DNA from: JBDREF01 sp043820045
Lineage (GTDB): Bacteria; Planctomycetota; Phycisphaerae; Sedimentisphaerales; Anaerobacaceae
Direction of reading: 5' to 3'
Assembly: GCA_043820045.1 (NCBI GenBank)
Contig: JBDREF010000389.1
Span: forward strand, 1-8,416
DNA: 8,416 nucleotides
A program made the translations under genes and the position numbers. Within the stretch, counting starts at the first letter, position 1. Every line of letters starts with the position of its first letter. Under the pieces are notes generated by a model. It was not told the origin of the DNA. It ran no database searches and saw only the letters and a program-made list of their open reading frames with translations. Of the stretch, positions 1 through 4,989 are shown one piece after another.

Positions 1-490
1 GACCAGGCAGATGCTTTCCACCTCGGGCTGGGTCGGCCAGGCGGTTGTGGCCGCTGCCACTATTATTATTATCACCGGCTGCGGGGGGGCCTTCGGCAAG
101 GTGCTCCAGAATTCGGGCATTGCCGACGCGGTGAAGGGATATCTCGGCGAGGGAGCGGGCCTGAGTATATGGCTGCCTTTCGTCATCGCTTCGGCCCTTA
201 AGACGGCACAAGGCTCATCGACAGTAGCTATTATAACTACCGCCGGGATTATGGCGCCGCTGCTGGGGGCGCTGGGGCTGGAGGCGCCGACTGCACGGGC
301 ACTGGTCGTCGTGGCGATCGGAGCCGGTTCGATGGTAGTCAGTCACGCAAACGATAGTTATTTCTGGGTCGTGACGGGTTTTTCCGGCATGTCCGTCAAG
401 CAGGGATACAAGCTGCAAACGCTCGGAACACTTGTGGAAGGCGGGGCGGCGGCCGTCACATTGTGGGTCATCAGTCTGATAGTCCTATGA
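1..490 (+). CDS. GntP-family sugar-acid/H+ symporter, C-terminal part (5' truncated by window)
   Basis: The frame is open from base 2 (first full codon ACC) to the TGA at 488-490, so the gene begins upstream of the window. About 162 residues are visible, roughly the last third of a family whose members are usually about 440 residues. The visible part is very hydrophobic, with about four membrane segments. It carries stretches typical of GntP transporters: GCGGAFGKVLQNSG near the start, QGSSTVAIITTAGI, and SHANDSYFWVV, matching the family's conserved His-x-Asn-Asp before the last helices. Known members of the family import gluconate, D-serine and other small hydroxy acids with protons. The next gene, 42 bp downstream on the same strand, is a glycerate kinase, so I infer glycerate or a closely related acid as substrate. 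The family call is firm; the substrate is inference from context. Confidence 0.88.
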   Translation, partial: TRQMLSTSGWVGQAVVAAATIIIITGCGGAFGKVLQNSGIADAVKGYLGEGAGLSIWLPFVIASALKTAQGSSTVAIITTAGIMAPLLGALGLEAPTARALVVVAIGAGSMVVSHANDSYFWVVTGFSGMSVKQGYKLQTLGTLVEGGAAAVTLWVISLIVL

Positions 491-532
491 GCATAATATG
501 GTCGCGGGCCTCGCTGGCCGAAGGTCGTTCTT

Positions 533-1654
533 ATGAAAATCGTAGTCGCAACAGATTCTTTCAAGGGTACCCTCAAAGCTCTTGACGCTTGCCGGATAAT
601 CGCCGAGGCTGTTCTCGAATGCCTGCCGGAGGCCAACGTCGTGATCAAACCTATGGCTGACGGCGGAGAAGGGACGGCGAGCGCGATGATCGAGGCGGCT
701 GGTGGCCGGTGGATTTCCCGAACAGTGATGGGGCCTCTGCCACAGATGCAGGTCGAGGCGGGTTTTGCCTGGTTCGAGGACAAAACGGCCCTCGTCGAGA
801 TGGCCGCAGCGAGCGGGCTGGAGCTTCTTGCCCCCGGTCAGATGAATCCTCTCAAGACGACGACCTACGGCACAGGCGAACTTATCAGGGCTGCTATCGA
901 GCACGGCGCATGCAAGGTCCTGCTGGCGGTAGGGGGCAGCGCGACCGTCGATTGCGGCCTTGGTGCTGGCACGTCGCTCGGCTGGAAGTTCCTCGACCAC
1001 GAAGGAGCCCCCGTGCCGCTTGGCGGGGCGGGCCTTGAACAAGTCAGAAGAATCATCAGGCCTGAGAGCCCCTGTATCGTTCCGGTAGAGGTTCTGTGCG
1101 ACGTCGATAATCCGCTGACCGGCGAGTACGGCGCGGCTAAGGTTTACGGCCCGCAGAAAGGGGCCACACCGGCTATGGTGGAGCGATTAGATAGGGGGCT
1201 TGCGCACGTGGCCGGACTTGTCCGCGAGCAGCTCGGCTGCGAAATTGAGAATCTTCCCGGCGCGGGTGCGGCAGGGGGGCTGGCTGCCGGAGCAGTGGCC
1301 TTCATGGGCGCAACCATCGTATCCGGCATAGAAACAGTCATGGCTCGCAGCAATCTCCGCGCGGAACTGCAATCCGCCGACTGGGTCATAACGGGGGAAG
1401 GCTCTTTCGACTCCCAATCGCTCCGCGGCAAGGTCGTCTCGGGAGTGCTGCAAATGGCCCGTGAATCGAATGCGCGGCTGGCTGTGCTCGCCGGCATGGT
1501 CAATATCCCGGAGGACGAGTACCAGAGGGCCGGCATAGAAGCGGCCATTTCCTGTAAAACGGACGAAATGTCGCTCGATTATGCACTAAAAAACAGCCGT
1601 GAACTGCTGCACGCGGCGGCAAAACGCTTTGCCGGGCAGTATCTATGCCGGTAG
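533..1654 (+). CDS. glxK: Glycerate kinase, type 1 (GarK/GlxK family)
   Basis: This 373-residue protein has the length and motif order of the type-1 glycerate kinase family, which phosphorylates D-glycerate with ATP and feeds lower glycolysis. Visible motifs are DSFKG (8-12), PMADGGEGT (40-48), LKTTTYGTGEL (107-117), GGSATVDCG (134-142, where most relatives have DGG), CDVDNPL (189-195), YGPQKGA (205-211), PGAGAAGGL (242-250) and TGEGSFD (287-293). The ATG at 533 follows a GAAGG Shine-Dalgarno at 520-524 with an 8-nt gap. The gene lies 42 bp after the GntP-family permease on the same strand, so the two are probably co-transcribed as an uptake-and-phosphorylation unit. Whether the product is 2- or 3-phosphoglycerate cannot be read directly; bacterial members of this family characterised so far are mostly 2-kinases. 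No strong terminator follows directly. Confidence 0.93.
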   Translation: MKIVVATDSFKGTLKALDACRIIAEAVLECLPEANVVIKPMADGGEGTASAMIEAAGGRWISRTVMGPLPQMQVEAGFAWFEDKTALVEMAAASGLELLAPGQMNPLKTTTYGTGELIRAAIEHGACKVLLAVGGSATVDCGLGAGTSLGWKFLDHEGAPVPLGGAGLEQVRRIIRPESPCIVPVEVLCDVDNPLTGEYGAAKVYGPQKGATPAMVERLDRGLAHVAGLVREQLGCEIENLPGAGAAGGLAAGAVAFMGATIVSGIETVMARSNLRAELQSADWVITGEGSFDSQSLRGKVVSGVLQMARESNARLAVLAGMVNIPEDEYQRAGIEAAISCKTDEMSLDYALKNSRELLHAAAKRFAGQYLCR

Positions 1655-1742
1655 GCCATTATTAGTCGAAGAAATGAGGCTTGAGAGGCCCTCTAATATG
1701 TGGAACTGGACGGTCTCGGCAAAATCCCAGTTAGGATAAGCA

Positions 1743-1770
1743 CGAATAATCGGCAATTCGGTTTTTTTTT
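1743..1770 (+). terminator. Weak possible intrinsic terminator after glycerate kinase
   Basis: A 5-bp stem (CGAAT at 1743-1747 with ATTCG at 1756-1760, 8-nt loop) is followed by a run of nine T (1762-1770). The stem is short and A/T-containing, so this would be inefficient. It is the only candidate for ending the permease-kinase transcript before the promoter at 1793. Confidence 0.25.
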
Positions 1771-1792
1771 GCGAACACCACTTTTGCGAAGA

Positions 1793-1801
1793 TGGTATAA
1801 T
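1793..1801 (+). promoter_or_regulatory. Extended -10 promoter for the Cys-rich protein gene
   Basis: The sequence TGGTATAAT is a perfect extended -10 element (TGn then TATAAT at 1796-1801). There is no good -35 hexamer at 17 bp; the nearest, TTGCGA at 1769-1774, sits 21 bp away. Extended -10 promoters can do without a -35. A start around 1808 would give a leader of about 75 nt before the coding region. A second -10-like TATAGT lies at 1837-1842. Confidence 0.6.
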
Positions 1802-1868
1802 AGCTTCAAGGGATTACGTGTAAATCTACGAAATAGTATAGTGTGTAAAGGCCAAATTTATTCGTTTT

Positions 1869-1874
1869 GGGAGG
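1869..1874 (+). promoter_or_regulatory. Shine-Dalgarno GGGAGG that decides the start of the Cys-rich gene
   Basis: Two in-frame ATG codons follow, at 1878 and 1884. From this GGGAGG the gaps are 3 and 9 nt. Only the second is in the normal range, so translation most likely starts at 1884. Confidence 0.6.
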
Positions 1875-1883
1875 CAAATGCTG

Positions 1884-2255
1884 ATGAGTCTTAAAGGTCA
1901 CAAGAATCTGGTGATTGTGGGTGGTGTTGCAGTTGCGTTGTTAGTGGGTACGGTTCTCCTGGGGAGCTATGCGAACGTCCAGCCCGCTGTGAACAAAACC
2001 TGCCCGCAGGTAAATGCCCAGACGGCAGCCGCCGGGACATGTCCGATGGCAAAGACTGCATTCGATGCATCGACCTGTCCGGCCGGACGCACTGAGGCAT
2101 GTTGCGCCGAGGAAGGCCAGGCGAGCGAGTGCGGAAAGCCCTGTCCGGCGGATTGCGATAAGCCGTGTTGCGCCGACGAGGCCGTAGCAGGCTGTCCAAT
2201 GCAGTCACAATCGTCCGGCTGCTGTCCAACTCAAACAGATGCTGCTGCGCAGTAA
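1884..2255 (+). CDS. Small membrane-anchored Cys-rich protein, function unknown
   Basis: The protein is 123 residues from the chosen ATG, or 125 from the upstream ATG at 1878. A short basic N-terminus (MSLKGHKN) leads into one hydrophobic segment (about residues 9-28), which is a membrane anchor or uncleaved signal. The rest should lie outside the cytoplasmic membrane. It contains 13 cysteines in repeated short settings: TCP three times, ACC, CGKPC, CPADC, KPCC, GCP and GCCP. The central block ECGKPCPADCDKPCC is almost a Cys-Pro-Asp/Lys repeat. There is no CXXCH, so it is not a c-type cytochrome, and I recognise no named domain. Dense cysteines after an anchor suggest metal binding or disulfide cross-linking at the cell surface, but that is inference. 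The gene is monocistronic, with its own promoter (1793) and a strong terminator (2329). Confidence 0.8.
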   Translation: MSLKGHKNLVIVGGVAVALLVGTVLLGSYANVQPAVNKTCPQVNAQTAAAGTCPMAKTAFDASTCPAGRTEACCAEEGQASECGKPCPADCDKPCCADEAVAGCPMQSQSSGCCPTQTDAAAQ

Positions 2256-2328
2256 GCAAGCTGTAGCAGAGTCACTGTGGGCGAGGATGAAGATTCCCGC
2301 CTGCAGTTAAGAAGTTTATTTATCACCC

Positions 2329-2368
2329 ATGGCCGGCCCGGCCAGTCACCCGGGCCGGCCATTTCTTT
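2329..2368 (+). terminator. Strong rho-independent terminator after the Cys-rich gene
   Basis: A perfect 13-bp GC-rich stem (2329-2341 with 2350-2362, arms ATGGCCGGCCCGG and its complement) encloses an 8-nt loop and is followed by TTCTTT. It lies 74 bp after the stop codon of the Cys-rich gene. The stem contains one CCCGGG at 2349-2354, the predicted site of the neighbouring SmaI-like enzyme. Confidence 0.85.
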
Positions 2369-2469
2369 GCGCCCACCACACCCAAAAGGGGGAGATGTCA
2401 GCAAGCCCTATGCCACCTTTCTTGCTCCAGCTTACGAGAAACTCACCTGTCCGGACGCTATTTTATCTC

Positions 2470-2497
2470 TTGACAGACCAGTGTCTCTTTGTATTCT
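2470..2497 (+). promoter_or_regulatory. Sigma-70-like promoter TTGACA-16-TATTCT
   Basis: A consensus -35 TTGACA (2470-2475) is followed after 16 bp by TATTCT (2492-2497). It points toward the restriction gene 225 bp downstream, with no gene between. It also points directly into the GTTATGC core at 2550, which would be the expected layout if that core is a cassette insertion point. Functional use is unproven. Confidence 0.4.
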
Positions 2498-2528
2498 GTA
2501 AAAGTTCGGCAGGGCGCGGAACTCCTCT

Positions 2529-2556
2529 GGATAACGAGAAGTTCGGGACGTTATGC
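2529..2556 (+). other. Possible left cassette boundary: GTTATGC core with inverted GGATAAC
   Basis: GTTATGC (2550-2556) resembles the core (GTT-purines-pyrimidine type) at integron recombination sites. An inverted partner GGATAAC (2529-2535) precedes it; the perfectly paired arms are ATAACG (2531-2536) and CGTTAT (2549-2554) with a 12-nt loop. The spacing is far too short for a full attC. It could be an attI-like or degenerate site marking the left edge of the R-M island. The evidence is weak on its own and gains weight only from the attC-like site at 4647. Confidence 0.25.
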
Positions 2557-2620
2557 GAAAGTCATATAAGACCCCTAATAAGAAGGTGAACTGACCTGAG
2601 TCGTTTGCAAGAGTTTACTT

Positions 2621-2649
2621 ATCGACTTTGGGTTAAGGAGTGTTATACT
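2621..2649 (+). promoter_or_regulatory. Extended -10 promoter for the restriction endonuclease gene
   Basis: TGTTATACT (2641-2649) is an extended -10 element with the -10 TATACT at 2644-2649. A weak -35 (ATCGAC, 2621-2626) sits 17 bp upstream. A start near 2656 would give a leader of about 66 nt containing the ATATATAC repeats. Confidence 0.5.
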
Positions 2650-2670
2650 GGCACTCAGAGAGGTCTGGAG

Positions 2671-2693
2671 ATATATACGGAAACCATATATAC
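2671..2693 (+). repeat. ATATATAC direct repeat pair in the restriction gene leader
   Basis: ATATATAC occurs at 2671-2678 and again at 2686-2693, a 15-bp period with a 7-bp gap. Because TATATA is itself a palindrome, the pair can also be read as an inverted repeat. It lies just downstream of the promoter at 2641 and 29 bp before the ATG, a position where a repressor could block transcription of the endonuclease gene. A role as operator is inference. Confidence 0.4.
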
Positions 2694-2721
2694 ATAGTTG
2701 GGCCTCTAACACGGAGAAAGC

Positions 2722-3483
2722 ATGACTGACGAAAAACTGCGTCTCGTTCGGGCACTTATTGAAGCTATGCCGGAACTGACCCTTGGGCAGCTACATTGGA
2801 TTCAGCGGGTAGTTGAGGTATTTGGTACAGATCACAGATATACGGTCACGAAGTCAGACATGTTTGATGGGAACGTGTTACGCAACTTTGGTGACGCTAT
2901 GCGCGTTCATCATAGTTTTTCCGCTGAGCCTTTTAGTAAAGACAAGTTTGAATACGTCTTGGTAGAGGTGTTGAAAATCTCCGGTCGAAAAGCCGTTTTG
3001 GCCCCTAAGGGCAACCCCGGCCATGATGTCACTGTTGATGGTGTAAAGATTTCACTGAAAACACAAGCCGATAAGGAAATAAAGCAACACTCGTTATGGG
3101 TGAGCAAATTCATGGAACTTGGCAAAGGGCAGTGGAGTAACAAGCCTGAGGAACTAGAAGGGCTCCGGCAGCAGTTCTTTGAACATATGAAAAGTTACGA
3201 TCGGATATTATCCCTTCGTTCGCTACAAAAGGGGCCTCGCTGGAAATATGAACTCGTCGAAATTCCGAAGAAATTATTAGCGCTTGCCAGTTCCGGGATT
3301 CTTGAGATGAAGTTAGATAGCAAGCAAACCCCAAAGCCGGGGTACTGTTATGTTTCTGATGCAGATGGGCGCAAGCTTTTCGACCTTTACTTCGACGGCG
3401 GGACGGAGCGTAAGCTTCAAATAAAGAATCTAAGAAAGGACCTATGTAGAGTGCACGCGACCTGGGAGTTTCTTATCCCCTAA
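2722..3483 (+). CDS. SmaI-like type II restriction endonuclease (predicted site CCCGGG)
   Basis: The 253-residue protein matches my memory of the SmaI endonuclease (about 247 residues) along its length. Shared landmarks are NPGHDVTVDGVKISLKT (98-114; NPGHD and a following LKT in SmaI), VSKFMELGKGQW (127-138), KQTPKPGYCYV (201-211) and LYFDGGTERKLQIK (222-235). The first block is a PD-(D/E)XK-type nuclease core: Asp102 and Lys113, with Ser at 111 where many families have Glu. SmaI cuts CCCGGG to blunt ends; that this enzyme shares the site is an inference from similarity. The ATG at 2722 has GGAG at 2713-2716. It converges on a DNA methyltransferase gene with an 11-bp tail-to-tail overlap, the expected partner. 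Codon use is visibly more A+T-rich than in the flanking genes, consistent with transfer. The frame is intact, so it is probably active. Confidence 0.88.
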   Translation: MTDEKLRLVRALIEAMPELTLGQLHWIQRVVEVFGTDHRYTVTKSDMFDGNVLRNFGDAMRVHHSFSAEPFSKDKFEYVLVEVLKISGRKAVLAPKGNPGHDVTVDGVKISLKTQADKEIKQHSLWVSKFMELGKGQWSNKPEELEGLRQQFFEHMKSYDRILSLRSLQKGPRWKYELVEIPKKLLALASSGILEMKLDSKQTPKPGYCYVSDADGRKLFDLYFDGGTERKLQIKNLRKDLCRVHATWEFLIP

Positions 3484-4363
3484 AAAGGAGGGACCTCTGA
3501 GTTGCTGCTGTCCGTTTTCGTGCAATGTCGATGAATTCTGGGTTCAACTCAATTCCAATGCATCTACGATTCAGTTCTTTTGCTACGATTCCTGTGGTAC
3601 CAGCACCGTAGAAAGGATCAAATATCACATCGTTCGGGCGGCTGCCCGCCATGATGCATGGTCGAATCAATTCCCTAGGAAATACTGCGAAATGCGCTTC
3701 CGGGCAGGGTTCTGTATTGATTGACCATACCGTGCGCCGGTTCTTCAGCCCGTTACCATTGGACGTATGTTGTTTTATAGCGTCTTGATCGAAGTAATAT
3801 CTTTCCGATTTGGAGAAAAGAAATAGATATTCGTGGGCAACAGTCAGTCTGTCCTTCACACTCTCCGGTTGGCAATTCGGTTTGTGCCAAATTATATCGT
3901 TTCGCAGATACCAACCATCTCTCTGGCATGCCAAAGCAAGGAGCCAGGCAACGCCAATGAGATCCTTCTTTTTAAGCCCCTCGGGCGTCGGGGGCCTATA
4001 GGACATTGCTCGACCCTTATTTTTGTCATCGGCATCGCGCCACTTGCGCCCTCCAGACGAATATGTATTTCCAATATTCAGCCAGAATGTACCATCCGGT
4101 TTGAGTACGCGGCGAACTTCGCGAAACACGTTCACGAGATCATTTACATACTCCATTAGGTCAGGCTCGGCACCAATCTGATCAGCTACACCATAGTCAC
4201 GAACCCCCCAATAAGGTGGTGACGTTACAGCGCATTGCACGGAATTGTCCGAGATTGATCGAATGAGTTCACGTGTGTCCCCGTTAAGGACCACAACCGG
4301 ATTATCATTGGTTGGCCACTCTGTTGCCTGAGTCCGAAGGGATGCCTTGTTTGTATTGTTCAT
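3473..4363 (-). CDS. Beta-class DNA methyltransferase, probably N4-cytosine, of the R-M system
   Basis: The protein is 296 residues. Motif IV TSPPYW (47-52, within SPPYWGVRDYG) comes first, and the AdoMet-binding motif I DPFYGAGTTG (249-258) is near the C-terminus, followed by CIGIELNPEFIDIARKR. This order defines the beta class. Ser-Pro-Pro-Tyr-Trp is more typical of N4-cytosine than N6-adenine enzymes, which usually carry Asp-Pro-Pro-Tyr. Length is complete for the class and the target-recognition part lies between the motifs. Its role is to protect host DNA from the adjacent SmaI-like nuclease; SmaI systems also use N4-methylation at CCCGGG. The gene is transcribed leftward, 39 bp behind the small HTH gene, and its 3' end overlaps the nuclease gene by 11 bp. 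I see no strong Shine-Dalgarno before the ATG, so it may depend on coupling or a short leader. Confidence 0.92.
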   Translation of the reverse strand: MNNTNKASLRTQATEWPTNDNPVVVLNGDTRELIRSISDNSVQCAVTSPPYWGVRDYGVADQIGAEPDLMEYVNDLVNVFREVRRVLKPDGTFWLNIGNTYSSGGRKWRDADDKNKGRAMSYRPPTPEGLKKKDLIGVAWLLALACQRDGWYLRNDIIWHKPNCQPESVKDRLTVAHEYLFLFSKSERYYFDQDAIKQHTSNGNGLKNRRTVWSINTEPCPEAHFAVFPRELIRPCIMAGSRPNDVIFDPFYGAGTTGIVAKELNRRCIGIELNPEFIDIARKRTAATQRSLLFRG

Positions 4364-4387
4364 GAAAGAGAGCCTAATATATTCCTA

Positions 4388-4401
4388 ACGCAAACGCAAG
4401 G
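4388..4401 (-). repeat. ACGCAA-ACGCAAGG tandem sites before the methyltransferase gene
   Basis: On the plus strand ACGCAA is repeated in tandem (4388-4393, 4394-4399), and the second copy extends to ACGCAAGG (4394-4401). The same ACGCAAGG stands at 4601-4608, directly before the start codon of the HTH gene. An identical octamer ahead of both minus-strand genes is a candidate binding site for the HTH protein. That is inference; an 8-bp match could be chance. Confidence 0.35.
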
Positions 4402-4402
4402 G

Positions 4403-4600
4403 TTATTTACTATTCTTCGATGGCCTGCCGCGCTTTTTCTTTCCGTTGAGCGCAAAATATTCAAGATCGCGTTCCTTAATCATGTGATCTCGACCATACT
4501 TCTCGGAGGGCAATCGTTCTTCAGCGATGTACTGCCGAATCCTGGAAGGCGTAACACCAAGGTATGTGGCTGCTTCATCAGTGGTAAAATACTTGCTCAT
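4403..4600 (-). CDS. Small HTH/AT-hook DNA-binding protein, candidate R-M controller
   Basis: From the ATG at 4600 the product has 65 residues, MSKYFTTDEAATYLGV at the start. The pattern of a helix-turn-helix of the excisionase/MerR-like type (HTH_17) is clear: TTDEAATYLGVTPSRIRQYI (6-25), then LPSEKYGRDHMIKERDLEYFA with the usual Gly-Arg-(Asp)-x-hydrophobic wing. The tail KKKRGRPSK carries an RGRP AT-hook core (57-60). An in-frame ATG exists at 4675, but the extra 25 residues would be read antisense through the attC-like site and do not look like protein, so I chose 4600. No Shine-Dalgarno precedes it, and the promoter at 4612-4641 would give a nearly leaderless message. It lies 39 bp upstream of the methyltransferase gene on the same strand. 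Classical R-M controllers are XRE-type; this fold is different, so a controller role is inferred from position. Confidence 0.78.
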   Translation of the reverse strand: MSKYFTTDEAATYLGVTPSRIRQYIAEERLPSEKYGRDHMIKERDLEYFALNGKKKRGRPSKNSK

Positions 4601-4611
4601 ACGCAAGGAAT

Positions 4612-4641
4612 ATAGTAAAAATGGCAGATCAATACAAGCAA
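4612..4641 (-). promoter_or_regulatory. Promoter for the HTH-methyltransferase operon
   Basis: Read on the minus strand, TTGCTT (4641-4636) and TACTAT (4617-4612) are separated by 18 bp. Transcription would start near 4605, giving about five nucleotides before the ATG at 4600. The promoter abuts the outer end of the attC-like site. Confidence 0.45.
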
Positions 4642-4770
4642 GAAATGCCCAACAAGGCACTCCACCGGATGGCAATTCCGCTGCGCTCCATTGCCGCCGG
4701 TGAGTTTTGGCGTTATCCTAAATTTGTGTTGAGCTATGCCGGATTTGATGAGATTGAATGGTATGTATGA
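4621..4770 (+). other. 49-codon frame reading through the attC-like site; doubtful as a gene
   Basis: ATG at 4621 to TGA at 4770. The part over the recombination site reads NKALHRMAIPLRSIAAGE. As I recall, very similar peptides (NKALQPTAIPLRSIAAGE type) recur in many hypothetical proteins because their ends run into the same class of repeat. No Shine-Dalgarno is visible. I list it to explain the peptide, not as a likely functional protein. Confidence 0.2.
4647..4718 (+). mobile_element. attC-like integron cassette recombination site (72 nt)
   Basis: The left end GCCCAAC (4647-4653) fits the R'' consensus RYYYAAC exactly. The right end GTTATCC (4712-4718) starts with the conserved GTT, where cassette crossover falls. 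The interior is an imperfect hairpin: AAC 4651-4653 with GTT 4712-4714, ACTC 4659-4662 with GAGT 4702-4705, ACCGG 4664-4668 with CCGGT 4697-4701, and GGCAAT 4671-4676 with ATTGCC 4690-4695, with a 13-nt loop. C4663 is unpaired and A4669-T4670 faces G4696. Extrahelical bases of this kind are the mark that lets integron integrase tell the strands apart. Length and AACAAGGC...GGTGAG...TTGGCGTTA wording match chromosomal attC sites as I recall them. No integrase gene is present in the window, so the site may be an orphan. Confidence 0.65.
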
Positions 4771-4988
4771 AGTTCGCTTCTGATCACGAGCAAATGCGAA
4801 AAACGGGCAGGGAAATGGATGCGGGGAGGTGACTGATGATAGGACAAGCAGGCTTCGCCGGGCCGGATGGCTCGGCTTTTTTTGTGCGCTTTTCGGTCAA
4901 AATGGGCCGAGAATTAGACTAAAATGGGCGGGTTATCCGTTGTACAGGTAAGAGACGGCCGTATCGTGGAATTGGATGTGCTTACTTG
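4719..4988 (+). other. Spacer between the R-M island and the sigma-factor operon
   Basis: Apart from the terminator at 4857 and a 21-codon frame at 4924, I see no gene in this stretch. AAAATGGGC occurs twice (4899-4907 and 4921-4929). TAAAAT (4920-4925) is one base from a consensus -10 but lacks a good -35. The terminator has no plus-strand gene in front of it, which suggests that a gene or its end was lost here. Confidence 0.5.
4857..4883 (+). terminator. Compact rho-independent terminator, orphan copy
   Basis: GCCGGGCC (4857-4864), tetraloop GGAT, and GGCTCGGC (4869-4876) form an 8-bp stem with one G-T pair, followed by seven T. It is nearly the same as the terminator at 7201. There is no convincing plus-strand gene upstream of it. 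On the minus strand it has no T-run. Confidence 0.8.
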
Positions 4989-4989
4989 A
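4924..4989 (+). CDS. Possible 21-residue leader peptide ahead of the sigma gene
   Basis: ATG at 4924 to TGA at 4987-4989 gives MGGLSVVQVRDGRIVELDVLT. The stop shares its A with the ATG of the sigma gene (TGATG), the usual sign of translational coupling, and the sigma gene itself has only a weak Shine-Dalgarno. The peptide has no clear ribosome site of its own. It could be chance. Confidence 0.25.
   Translation: MGGLSVVQVRDGRIVELDVLT

Larger units (their letters stand above)
2369..2721 (+). other. Gene-free spacer (353 bp) upstream of the restriction gene
   Basis: I see no convincing gene here. Short open frames exist on the plus strand, but they run through the terminator hairpin, lack ribosome sites and do not read like protein. 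The stretch holds a TTGACA promoter (2470), a GTTATGC core in an inverted repeat (2529-2556), an extended -10 promoter (2641) and an ATATATAC repeat pair (2671, 2686), each listed separately. Composition drops toward A+T across this spacer, from about base 2550 onward. Confidence 0.6.

Noticed and set aside
1700..1894. 64-codon plus-strand frame between the glycerate kinase and the Cys-rich gene
   Set aside because: It runs across the T9 tract, the extended -10 promoter and the Shine-Dalgarno of the next gene, and reads like no protein.
2277..2589. Two overlapping plus-strand frames of 74 and 86 codons after the Cys-rich gene
   Set aside because: Both pass through the 13-bp terminator hairpin, lack ribosome sites and have composition expected of non-coding sequence.
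4601..4675. N-terminal extension of the HTH gene to an upstream in-frame ATG at 4675
   Set aside because: The extra 25 residues are antisense readthrough of the attC-like site, are unlike the family, and the shorter start matches the usual beginning of such HTH proteins.
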